Source: Gracilaria vermiculophylla
Lineage: Eukaryota; Rhodophyta; Florideophyceae; Gracilariales; Gracilariaceae
Direction: 5' to 3'
Length of the DNA stretch: 64,000 bases
Assembly: GCA_019155205.2 (NCBI GenBank)
Contig: JAHNZQ020000004.1
Coordinates: 4,997,418-5,061,417 of the forward strand
Under the pieces are notes generated by a model. It saw only the letters and a program-made list of their open reading frames with translations, did no database searches and was not told the origin of the DNA. Each line of letters begins with the position of its first letter. The first letter of the stretch is position 1. The position numbers and the translations under genes are program-made. Positions 1-9,930 of the stretch are shown here, one piece after another.

Positions 1-2987
1 AGAACCGTCTGGAAACGCATCCGTGCATGAATTTGTCTCCTTCTTATTTGCTCGTTGGGATACTAGAGCTTCATGTTGTTCCTTCTCTGTTGGTCTGCAC
101 ACTTTCTTAGGTTTGGCAACTTTTTGAATGCCAAAAGTGTCTTGTGGTACTGTCCAACAATCACTCGCCCCAGATGCCTTGCACGCTGAATTCTCTCCTT
201 GAAACCGCCCGTATTGTGTCTTTCTCAAAAGACATTTTTCATTCTGAAATGCTCGAGCGGTAATCAAGCACTCACCCGCTTCCAATCGCATTTTTTTGAT
301 GGCTGCTGAACACGGTTCTAGAAATTCCGCAGTTCTCTTCCGGCGCGGTAACGTGTGCGCAGCATGTTCTTTCTCGGTATGCCGCACCTCGACGCCTCCG
401 TGCACGGGCGGGGCTTGCTGTTGAACTGTTGTTCGTACAGCTTGAACCGTAGGGCTCTGGTCGAAAAGTGGTGGTGAATATCGGCGGGTCCGCGTCGACC
501 ACGGCCGAGGAACTCGAATAAAACTCCTTCGGGTTTTGGTTGAGCGATGGGAGCGTTTGTAGCGATTTTGCGGCACAGACGACTGATATCGTCTTCGTAG
601 GGGAGGAGTAACGAGCGGTATGTCATTCGAATCGATGGAGCTCGCAAAAGATGAATTGTCATCCACGAATGTAGATGGATTCTCCCTTCGGAAGATACCA
701 AAAAGGGAGCCGATTGCCGATAAGAAGTTTTGCATGGTGATGCGCAAATTAGTACAGAATGCAACCCCACCACTTCTGATTCCCGACAGAATGCGGTTGT
801 GACGGTGGGGTTGGGCGGACTAGAAGACAACGCGGGAAAGAGCAAAAGGGTATTTATATGGTAATGAGAAACTAGGGACTAGCTTTGCTGCCTAAACGCT
901 AAAGAAGAACGTAATGATTTTGCAGTGACATATACAAATTCTGTCAAGGGTGAACGCCTTGGCCCGGAAAAACATTATAATTGCACACTATCGGCACTTG
1001 TGATTTGCATTAAAGTGAAGTCTAGTCACGTTCATGCTTCGAATTCACTCGCAACATTGTTCGAATTGCTCTCTTGTAAATGCCGTCGCAGATGTTGTTG
1101 ACCAAGAGTGTTTTTACATCTGTTGTGTGGGCCGCAATTGGTTTTCTATGTGTCCATGTTGCATTCTGATGTTCCATTTGCAACTTAATAGAGAGGGTTT
1201 AAGTCACTCAAACCGCGGAGGGTTTTGCTGCTAATGTTGATGGAGAGCACTAATTGCGTTCATCTTACTCGCAGCTAGGCTTAGTACCGGAAAGTTCTGC
1301 GAGTGCTGAGGCAACAGTCAAAGAGTTCAACGCACGAGCTTTGTTGAGAGCCCATGAACCACCAGTTGGTATCGTTTTGCAATAAGAACGCCGAGCTGAA
1401 CAACACATCTTTGACAACAATCGCATATGTCGCTTTTCGGGAGTGTCTAACAGTGAGAAGAGAATGTCTCTGAGCAAAAGTGTCAACAGTACGTCAAAAA
1501 GACAATAGCACTGCATCTGCCCGCTATCGTCTTACACGCAGGACAGTGCACATTTTGCTCTTGGATGTGTCAATGAGAAGTACCAAATCCTAGCAGAAGG
1601 AATTGCAGAGCTCACTTTACAAGTGACCGCCAACTTTGTTATGGGTATAGTCTTTCCACCATTGGAATGATCTTGTGTATCGAGCTGTTATGCAAGTTTG
1701 AAGTTTGACTTTGACTGAGAAAGAGACGTCAGCGTGTTTATCACCTTTCGGAAGCTTTTTAGAATTTTAAGCCCTCTATATTTCTCAAAATGCCAGCAGT
1801 AGCAATCATGAAGTACTTGGAGGATAGTGCCTAAAGCTTTAAGTGTTCTCTGGAAGTCACCATGAAACTTTGGTAGTTTTGGCACATTGTACAGCTATTG
1901 CACGGGCTGGGAAATGTGGCTGGAAGGAGACGCTTCCAGATTCTCACCTTTTTTCCGGAGGAAAGGTTTCTCAATGAAATCAGTCCGGAAAGATTATTAC
2001 AAGTCTTCGTCAACTTAAAAGTGCCAGAATGATTTCTGGTCTTTCACAGAGTACGATTGTCAATACCGTCAAACGATTATTTCCTCAATATTTACGACAA
2101 GCTACTTTCGATGCGGCATCTGTGACCCAAGTCAAGTATTATGATACCGCCATTGCGGGCGGCATCAAAAGCACGAGAATGGGGTTTGTGAAAGAAATGA
2201 AGTCGAAACGAATCCAAAGATTCGAAGGCGAGAAAAGGAGCTATTTCCACACCACAGTGGAACAAACATCGAAGAACGTTCCTACTTTAAGCTCCACCTA
2301 ACTTCGAGCGCAGCTCTGGACAAATACGGTGTCTACACTCACATACATATTAGAACCCAGCGTCATTGAAATGTTCCAATAACAGCGAAGATACGGATGT
2401 ACATGAAACAACAAAGATCGTGATTGAAGTCGAATACTGTATCATTAACACAGACGAAGGTGTCAGGTTGGGTGTCATCATATCTTCAGATCAAACGCTG
2501 CTACCTGTCTATCAAAGAAATGGGAGCGCAACTGCAGGAAAAGAATCGCAACGCAGTGATTGAGCTGATGAAACGAGGCTGTTACTTGCGGAGGCAAAAA
2601 AAATATGGAACTGATTGCATCCCTGAAAGCTTTCCGTGTGGCAGATGTTAGTCCCGCCATTTCTGGAATTGAACCAACGATAACATTCTTATAGAGTATG
2701 CCAAAAGCCGGTTTTAAGTGCAAATGATATTCATCTTTCTGAGATCAATGAGGCTTTTTGGCTCACATGCGGACTTTTGTTCTCACATGTCAAGAGTAGA
2801 ATGAGACATGGCGGACGCTATAGAAAGGAGCCATCATTACGTCTTGGCTATCCACTTGGAGAAAATGACAAGGATCTCATAAACAGTATGCATCATACAC
2901 ATGCTTTGCCGAACAAAGTAAGAGGTAAAGTAGGAATGGTCCTCTGTATGTGATGATCGCGCTAGAGTAAAGTCTGGTTCACACGTA
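1..2987. other. Unassigned region, no supported gene
   Basis: I find no gene I can support here. The longest open stretches are 318-845 on the minus strand (175 codons, not opening with ATG) and 2029-2301 on the plus strand (90 codons from ATG). Neither shows a motif I recognise. 1034-1234 (+) encodes a short cysteine-rich peptide and may be chance. The composition resembles the decayed transposon DNA to the right, so old transposon remains are likely but not shown. Confidence 0.4.
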
Positions 2988-4266
2988 CAGTGCGTTTCAA
3001 AATCATATCACGCCTAAAAAACGCGCCAAAGTAGTACTGTAGTGCGCCTTTTGCAGAACATATAAGTAAAAACCGTTTCATAATCGTAACACTACACCAT
3101 CAACATCCATCGTTATGGATCGACGTTCACCTCTTTCTCGCTCTAAACAGCTTGCAATAATACAACTAGAAGCTTATAGAAAATTATATGTCAAAATTAG
3201 CCGACTTTTAAAACGTTATCCATTCACAACCCCCCTTATCCTAGAAAATTAAGCAACCTGTAGAACAAAAACACTTACAAGGCCTTCATACCTTTCCAGT
3301 CCTGGAGATAAACGAGTTAGAAAAGGGAAACTGTGTCAAAGAATAGTTTCATGCAAAACAAATTGCAAAACCCTTAAACCTCAATGTTTCTAAATAAATA
3401 ATTTGACAAATAAGCAATAAAAAAATTGTTCAAGTATAAACAAATGATTAAAACATTTCATTTAGAAGATAAGCATAAGCAAAAAAGCAATATACTTGTA
3501 TGCAATCATGGCGTACTAGACAAATCAATGGGATTCCCTTATTTTTTCTGATGAATAAATATTCAACTTGGATGTTACAAATTGTTATAAATTTTATTGA
3601 CATGATCTAAGAAAAAAAAGCTCTGAATTCCGGACCTGAAACTCTAGAGGCTGTTCTATGATGGTCCGGGCATGCATATCAGAATATGGGAAAGCAGATA
3701 TTGCATTTACTCACATACATATAGATTTTGCATGCTATGAAAAAGTTGTTTATAACTATAGACCAGCTTATAGATATTGTGTGCACGAAAGAAGTTTGGT
3801 TTTCCAGCGAAATAATTAACCAGTGTACAAATCTAAAGTAGTGACAGATTGGCTACAAGAAGCAAGTATTACGGTAATTGATTCGCCAGCATGCTCCCCA
3901 GCCGTGAACTCCATTAAAAATGGATGACAGTTCTTATCAAGAACGGTCTATGGCCACGGAAGGCATTTTAGCGCAGTTTTTGATTTGAAAAACTGTTTTA
4001 AGACTTGCTTTGACAATACATCTATTTTTACAATCAATACCTACATCAATTTGATGCCCAAACGCTTTATTTTCGTAATTAAGCAAAAAGGTGGAAAAAC
4101 TAGTTACTGAGTCGCCAAAAGAGACTTAAACTTCACAAAGTTGTTATGATTTTGAAACGTTTTTTGGACTTGAATTTATTTTTAATCTTGATCTTTTAGT
4201 CGTACAGTGCCAAATTCACAATTTTTGTACTTGGACACCGACGTGTTATGATTTTGAAACAGACTG
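2988..4266 (+). mobile_element. Tc1/mariner-like element M1 (1279 bp, degenerate)
   Basis: Flanked by TA (2986-2987 and 4267-4268). The left end reads CAGTGCGTTTCAAAATCAT; the right end reversed reads CAGACTGTTTCAAAATCAT. Each end holds two direct copies of a GTTTCAAAATCATAACAC-like box: left at 2994-3011 and 3075-3092, right at 4142-4158 and 4243-4260. This resembles the IR/DR layout of some Tc1-like elements. Copies M2 (1278 bp) and M4 (1278 bp without its nested insert) have nearly the same length, which supports the boundaries. Confidence 0.85.
3115..4130 (+). pseudogene. Tc1/mariner transposase remnant of M1
   Basis: The ATG at 3115 opens a reading frame beginning MDRRSPLSRSKQLAIIQLEA, clearly related to the start of the M2 transposase (19282) and M4 transposase (43170). 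It stops after about 45 codons. Downstream only scattered fragments remain in several frames, for example the region equivalent to the SPDLNPIEN motif near 3900. Frameshifts and stops are numerous, so this is a dead copy. Family knowledge: Tc1/mariner transposases cut and paste DNA at TA sites using a DDE/D triad. Confidence 0.7.
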
Positions 4267-4700
4267 TACAAGACACCTGGCATTTTGATGCAAATCATCA
4301 ATTTCAGAACTTGTACTTTAATGCCCGTTCTACGAGTTGACAGAAATGATGACGGAAATTTTTTGGCGCCGCACATTGTTTGTTTCCACTCGTAATACTG
4401 GGTCACTTCTAAAAACACAAATCGCAAAATGCGTGTATTCAAATTGATAACATTTGCACCAAAAGAGTGTGCGCAAACCGCTCCAAGTGGTTATGCCACC
4501 CACTCGTCAGACAAATTGCTCCAATGTAGCAAATATCAAATTTTGGCGCGCAATAGGAGAAAGCGCGCCACGCATACTGTGAGCGTTGAGAACGACCTTC
4601 TCGAAAGGCGGGCTTACGTACCATTTACCACCAAGCACCCGCCCCTCCCTTCCCTTTCCCGCCTCCTTGCGGGTTCAAGTCCGAAACCGATGCCCTTCAG
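4267..4700. other. Short spacer and probable left flank of Harbinger element 1
   Basis: No gene seen. It probably holds the left end and promoter of the Harbinger-like element whose genes lie at 4701-6883. I could not fix a terminal inverted repeat. Confidence 0.3.
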
Positions 4701-5810
4701 ATGGCTCCAGCAGACATCCCTTATCACTCCGCTTCACCGACTTCCGGATCTGCTTCAACTAATCCCGTTGAAGAACGTCCATCTATCGATTCTTCTCCGC
4801 AGCCCTCCACCACCTCGGCCCCATTACTGAGCGCTTATGAATCGCCTCCATGCACTTCCGGTGCCGTTCTCTCGCCGAAGGCGCCTCCTGGACGCGCAAC
4901 TTTTACAGCGGCTTCGCAATTCCGTTCTAAGGCATATGGACTTGAAAGTGGTGGTCATACTCCTATCATTGCTCATCGTCCGATACTGCGACATCGTCAG
5001 CGAGGCGGCCGCCGTTCTGGTTCAAGTCGAGGTACCGGCTTCACGCAGAAAGAAGTCGAAAGTGTACTAAGTGTAATTGAGAAGTATTTACCTCTTTGTA
5101 AAGAAGAGTGGGATATGGTTGCAAAGAAGCACGGCGAGACATTCTTCGTAGAAAACCGCACTGTAGATAGTATCAAGCGCAAGTTTGCTACACTCCACCG
5201 TCGTAAAGTTCCAACCGGCGATCCACGGATGCCGGATGACGTGCGACGAGCTAGACGCTTACGCTTTCGTATGTGCGAGAGAGCTGACATAGGCGAAGGT
5301 GCAGGTGCAGAGGAGACCATTGGAAGAATTCTACCGAGCAGCGATGAAGAAGCTGATAACACAATGGACACCGATGAAAACGAGATCGCTGCTTCGAACT
5401 TGCCAAATGTGGAGCGCGTTCCCGCCACCCCGAGCAACACTCTCGCTGATGCTGTTGACAGTCCACGCCCAACTACGGTAGCGCCTCCTATCGTGTTCAA
5501 GAGGTCCCAAGCTCGTTTTTCACGCACATCTAAGGAAACCGAAGGAGAGAATTTTTACCAGCTTTTTCAAATGTCGCTACTGCAAGAGCAGCAGCGTAGT
5601 GAAGAGGATATGAGGTGTCGTCGAGAGGATCGAGAAGAGAACAGAAGAAGAGCTCAGGAAGAAGCTACAGGACACCAGCAGCTTATGGAAATGATGACCA
5701 TGCTTGTAGCTCAAAACGCTCGTGCTAAAGAACTTTATATATGTAGCGATTCGTGCAAAAAAAAGTTAGCTTCTGCACTAAGATGCGGCATATACAATGA
5801 TAAAATTTGA
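4701..5810 (+). CDS. DUF6818-type Myb/SANT-like protein of a Harbinger-like element
   Basis: Intact 369-codon ORF from an ATG with G at +4. Residues 1-110 are low-complexity (Ser/Pro/Thr, then Arg-rich). Residues about 112-197 form the recognisable domain: GFTQKEVESVLSVIEKYLP, a tryptophan in EEWDMV, then IKRKFATLHRRKVPTGDPR and a basic stretch. This is the pattern I associate with DUF6818/Myb-SANT-like proteins of red algae and oomycetes. Residues 205-235 are acidic and residues about 282-345 are a charged coiled-coil candidate. It converges on the transposase pseudogene at 5927-6883. Harbinger transposons typically encode a transposase plus a Myb/SANT-like DNA-binding partner, so it is probably the partner protein; a domesticated host gene is the alternative. 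Unlike the transposase it carries no stop or frameshift. Confidence 0.75.
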   Translation: MAPADIPYHSASPTSGSASTNPVEERPSIDSSPQPSTTSAPLLSAYESPPCTSGAVLSPKAPPGRATFTAASQFRSKAYGLESGGHTPIIAHRPILRHRQRGGRRSGSSRGTGFTQKEVESVLSVIEKYLPLCKEEWDMVAKKHGETFFVENRTVDSIKRKFATLHRRKVPTGDPRMPDDVRRARRLRFRMCERADIGEGAGAEETIGRILPSSDEEADNTMDTDENEIAASNLPNVERVPATPSNTLADAVDSPRPTTVAPPIVFKRSQARFSRTSKETEGENFYQLFQMSLLQEQQRSEEDMRCRREDREENRRRAQEEATGHQQLMEMMTMLVAQNARAKELYICSDSCKKKLASALRCGIYNDKI

Positions 5811-5926
5811 TCGATACCAACCATCCGAGCTCTCAGGTTGAAGAGTAGGACGGTGCAGTGAAGAATAAGCTTTCGTTCTCCGTGTTCTTCATAAACGAGT
5901 CGATCCTTCATTCTTGGGAATGAACC

Positions 5927-6883
5927 TTAAAAAGCCCGCATACCCCACTCCGACGCTTGTCTTGCAGAAGTTGCTTGTTTCAACAGGACGACTTCGGCCG
6001 CACCATCTGCCCTAGTTTCATCTTGAGCGGATTTGATTAGAAACGGATAGTCCCCTTTTGAAAACGCAGAATCTACCACACATTGGCCCCCGTAAGTTCT
6101 ATAGCAATTTTCAAGTTTTTTGTATACTCCGCCCCATTCTGCTATTTGTGAGTCATGCATGCATCCAGGTGCATTTATGGCGCATGATACGATAGTCCCT
6201 GACGGTGCAAAATCAAAGACGTTACCAACGTAGTGGTCATGAGTCCAGCCGTTGTAAAACATGTTTTGAATTACGAAGTCCCCAGACTACTCTAAGTACA
6301 GCTTTAGGCCATCCGCTACAGCGTACACATTTTGTAGAGACATGTACCTAGAGGAAACGGCAGTCTTATACTGTTCCATCTCGTGCTGATCCGGCATCCG
6401 TACTTGTGCCCGGCTGTCCCTTGAAAGTACACGAAGTAAGAGCCTTCTCCCGAAGCGAATGAAAATTGAACACACAGACGATGTTATGCCAAAGAGCATG
6501 CATAACGTAAACATCGGTCCACGTATTCTGTGCCATGCAAGAACCAACCCCAAACACTAAGTCGCGGACATACTTCTGGGCCTTCCCCTCGTGCGATTCG
6601 TAAAGGCGATGATTCTGATGACTCCATCTTCCGAGTAGGGAGTAAATCTGCGATATAGTGGAGCAAACTGCTGTAGTATAGCAACAAACGTGCAATGGTC
6701 AAATCCGGTTACTGTAATCAAAGATTGATCGCACATGGACTTAAGCAGCACCATAAACGGGGAAATGGCAGGACTTTGTAAAGCCCGGCGAGTTACTCTG
6801 TGGTCTCGACGTCTTCTTCCTGCAATCGTTAATCGATTTCGTAAGCCGACCCGTGGCACCTGCCACTGCCGGTGTGCCAGCAT
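5927..6883 (-). pseudogene. PIF/Harbinger-like DDE transposase (two in-frame TAG stops)
   Basis: One minus-strand frame runs from about 6883 (or ATG 6913) to a TAA at 5927. It is interrupted only by TAG codons at 6557-6559 and 6287-6289, with no frameshift. Conserved blocks in order: an N-terminal part with LLKSMCDQSLITVTGFDHCT; then RGRPRSMSAT, stop, CLGLVLAW; FGRRLLLRVL; VYAVADGLKLYLE (first catalytic Asp region); and after the second stop, YNGWTHDHYVG, CAINAPGCMHDSQIAEW (second Asp region) and CVVDSAFSK. This is the DDE_Tnp_4-type order. The start is uncertain because the frame stays open to 7150 through a tandem repeat. It forms a convergent pair with 4701-5810. Probably inactive unless the TAG codons are read through. 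Confidence 0.8.
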
Positions 6884-6918
6884 CGCGAGCAATAGTGCAG
6901 ATATAGAAGGCATAGGGA

Positions 6919-6974
6919 CGCTCGTACTCGGTGTCGTACTCGCACACGCTCGTACTCGGTGTCGTACTTGCACA
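6919..6974. repeat. 28-bp tandem duplication
   Basis: Two adjacent copies of a 28-bp unit containing CTCGTACTCGGTGTCGTACT. It lies just upstream of the presumed transposase start and keeps that minus frame open. Confidence 0.85.
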
Positions 6975-7182
6975 CAGTTATGTGCGAGAGTTGCCAAATT
7001 GGTACGGACTTTTCGTGCCCATTTCAGTCGTATCAAATCTGTCAATACGTATTTTGATATTTGAGTGCTGGTACAAATTTGTGTTTTTCGGAGCGACCCA
7101 CTGTTCTCACAGTTCTGGAAACCAGGGCCGCAGCTTCCCTCCCCGTGCAAAACGAGAGGTCGGGTTCACATTCGGCATAATC

Positions 7183-8502
7183 ATGCGCCAACATCACTTG
7201 CACGTCTGTCTCAAACTTCTTCGAAGGTCCTGTTCAGCAAAACCCCCCGCACGAAGAGAGGGACAGAAATGGCTACAACGTATTGCTGTTCATGTGCTTT
7301 ACACTACTCTTGCGGTGTCTTCTCTAACACAAACAGTCTCAGTTCCGCAAACATTACATTCTTGTCCTTCTTTTGACAGCCATCAGCACATCACCCTCTT
7401 ATCTGAAGATCTATTCAAGCGCATGTACCACGTAAGCAAAAAACAGTTTGAGCTGTTACTGTCCATACTGCGTATCATACTTCGAAAAAAGCAGAGGACG
7501 CATTCGGTTGTATCACAAGCGGTGTCACCTGCGGTGATGATGTTCATTGCGCTTCGACTCCTCGCTGGCGCCAGTTACTTGGATCTACACTACCCATATG
7601 GATTAACAGTCAGTACCATCTATCGCGTTTTCGAGCAAACACTCACTGTGCTAAACAACGTTTTACCTCTCATATATTTTCCAGCTACGGCTGCATGCTG
7701 CTGTTCCAGCGCAGGACGTTACAAACGCATGCGCAAAACACCATTTTATGGTGTCATCGCTGCTATAGACAGACTCGCTGTTGAGATGCGACAGCCTTCT
7801 TTGTCAGATGTTTCCGACCCAATAAAGTATTATGACCGAAAAGGATTTTGCGCCGTTGTCGTACAAGCCGTTGTCGAAGCAAACTACGAGTTTTGCTTTC
7901 TATCTGCTCGTCACGCAGGTGAAACTCACGACTCAACCGCATTTCAGGCTTCAAAGCTTTTCACTCTGCTGAAATGTGACCTTCTGCCTCGATGGGCAAC
8001 AGTGTTTGCAGATGACGCCTACGCAAACGAAGGAAGAGTAATGATGCCATAATCTTGAAAAGGACTCACGCCGGCGCAAGATTCTTTCAATTATTATCAT
8101 TCCTCAATAAGGATAATAGCGGAACAAGCCTTTGGTATGTTATTTTGCAGGTTTGGTATTTTCTGGTCCGCGCTGCGTCTTCCTGTGGCGAAGTGTACAC
8201 TGATAATTCTGGTTACCGCAAAGCTGCACAACTTTATTATCGATAATGCAGATTCGGATATCTTCGTAATGATATCTCCTCATGATCGTAATCGTGTCCA
8301 AGGTTCCCCTGTTGTGCATCTTCAGAATAATCTTCACATGGAAATAGACACACCTAGACCGAAACAGTGGCAGAGAAAAAACACAAAAATGAGAGATGAC
8401 TTAGCGCAAAGCCCACAACGATACGGCTACATTCTTCGGCGCCATTACCGTCATATTGACGTAGCGAATCCAACACTACCATATCTGGAGCTGGTGGCAT
8501 AG
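7183..8502 (+). pseudogene. Second PIF/Harbinger-like DDE transposase (broken by TAA and TGA)
   Basis: A single plus frame from ATG 7183 to a stop at 8500. It is broken only by TAA at 8050-8052 and TGA at 8056-8058. Blocks in order: an N-terminal helical region; LTVSTIYRVFEQTL (helix-turn-helix-like); FYGVIAAIDRLAV (first Asp); YYDRKGFCAVVVQAVV; SARHAGETHDSTAF (second Asp region); FADDAYAN; then, past the stops, DSFNYYHSSIRI, EQAFGMLFCRFGIFW and KLHNFIIDN. This is the DDE_Tnp_4 order and the C-terminal 'QAFG...R' block carries the usual Glu. The sequence differs from the transposase at 5927, so it is a second element. No Myb-like partner or inverted repeats were found. The start is the first ATG that keeps the family-like part; the frame is open further upstream. 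Confidence 0.8.
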
Positions 8503-8941
8503 TCCTACGTTTGGTTGCTCTGTCGAATAAGCACATATGCTCTCTTACACTTCGAGCTGTGAATGGATTAGCCGTCAGGAAGTCAAGCCCACACAGCTCT
8601 ACTTGATGAAAAGGGTTTCAGGCATCAGATACACCTTGATTTGGAAGAACCTACTGTTTTCGCTCGTCGTGGCGCGAAGCAGCACGCTTTCAAGTGCATT
8701 GTTCCTCCAAAATGGGAAACATGTTGGCCCGACATTCGAACATAGTCGCCTCGCACACACACACACAGACAAATCAACGAGTGTCCCTCAACAATATGCC
8801 TTATCCCTCCCTTTCGCTCTTGATGGTGATGATAGCGCAGTCAACACCCGCAGTTAGAACTTAAGCGAAGTCTGTGGAACTTCTTATTCAATCATGCAGC
8901 TCATGGCAGCTGCTTCCATGCCTTTTCTGATCGCATCATAT
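8503..8941. other. Unassigned stretch between Harbinger 2 and gypsy B
   Basis: An open frame at 8537-8857 (+) of 106 codons has no recognisable motif. It contains a short CA run near 8757. This may be the 3' part of the second Harbinger element; its end is not identifiable. Confidence 0.3.
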
Positions 8942-9426
8942 CCAGTGTGTGTTCCTAAAGTTGGTCTCCGGTATTCGCTGTCACGAGCCGGGGGAATTTT
9001 TGAAAGGGATCTGCAAACACCAAGCGGAGGGGGGTGGTTTACTGGGCGGAAAACGCTCCTACAGGCGCTGCTATGATGTGACCTGGGGATCGGCGGCTTA
9101 GAAACCTGAGGATGATCGACGAGAGTCTCCAACCGGAAAGGTATATGAAGACTCAAGGGTGCTTGTCTTTACTTCACCAGAAGTGGAGATCAACCGGGAA
9201 ATTAAGTATGAAGCCGGGAGCCCGCCTCGGCAGGTCTCACTACTGTAGTAATTACCTACGTAAATTAACTAAAATAAATATAAATTCTGCCGTCTCTTGA
9301 GGATAATGTCGAGCACGCGGGCGGAGTTATGCACCACGTGGCTCAGTTAATAAAATACGAACCTTCCTTAGGAATATCACGCCATGAATCCACATCACAA
9401 TATTTCCTAGGAGCCATTATACTATA
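8942..9426 (-). repeat. 3' LTR of gypsy B, truncated
   Basis: Matches the other LTRs of the 553-bp family from the GTGTTCCT...GGTCTCCGGTATTCGCTGTC segment to the TGTAGTAC-type terminus, here decayed to TATAGTAT. About 75 bp of its 3' (U5-side) end is replaced by unrelated DNA. Confidence 0.85.
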
Positions 9427-9439
9427 CACCCCCTTTCGT
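9427..9439 (-). promoter_or_regulatory. Polypurine tract of gypsy B next to the 3' LTR
   Basis: Minus strand reads ACGAAAGGGGGTG directly before the LTR. The equivalent tract in element A is AGGAAAGGGGG (53935-53945). Plus-strand priming site by position. Confidence 0.7.
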
Positions 9440-9930
9440 AAATTGCACCACGTCCTCGAGGTGCATCTTCCCATTCCTTGATTTTTGGAAGGACTCCTAT
9501 CGGTGTGATGTAAGCGCCCTCCGGCGATGGACACATTCTGTCCTTCAGGCATTCCTTTATACTTCGATAATTCTGCGCAGCGTACCACCGCGGGCTCGTG
9601 TATTATCCCTTGCAGTGTTTGCGGGCCCTGGTCCTCTTTAACCCAGCTGAGTCTCCTCCTTCTTGGCGTAAATCGTTGGTGTTGCCGCGTCAGTCGGCGG
9701 CGTGAGCTTCCGCGCACTCCAGCGTGTTATCTGCAGTGCAGGCGTGAAACCTCCGTAGCCCGAGCGCGGGTCAGTCCAGAGTGGACACAGACTCTCTCAA
9801 GGCACTTGACGCTCCGATTCCTTCGAGGATTCTTCTTCGGGGAACACCCGCTTCATCGCCTCCGTTCATTACGTCTCCGTGAAGGTGCGTCATCTCGTAA
9901 TCTTCGCGTCCGCGCTCTCTTCGGGCTCCA

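Noticed and set aside
1034..1234. Cys-rich peptide as part of a KDZ-type transposase
   Set aside because: No KDZ core motifs found in any frame around it.
4529..7062. CAAATATCAAA at about 4530 and its reverse at about 7052 as terminal inverted repeats of Harbinger element 1
   Set aside because: Only 11 bp in AT-rich DNA, no matching 3-bp target duplication, and no second copy to confirm.
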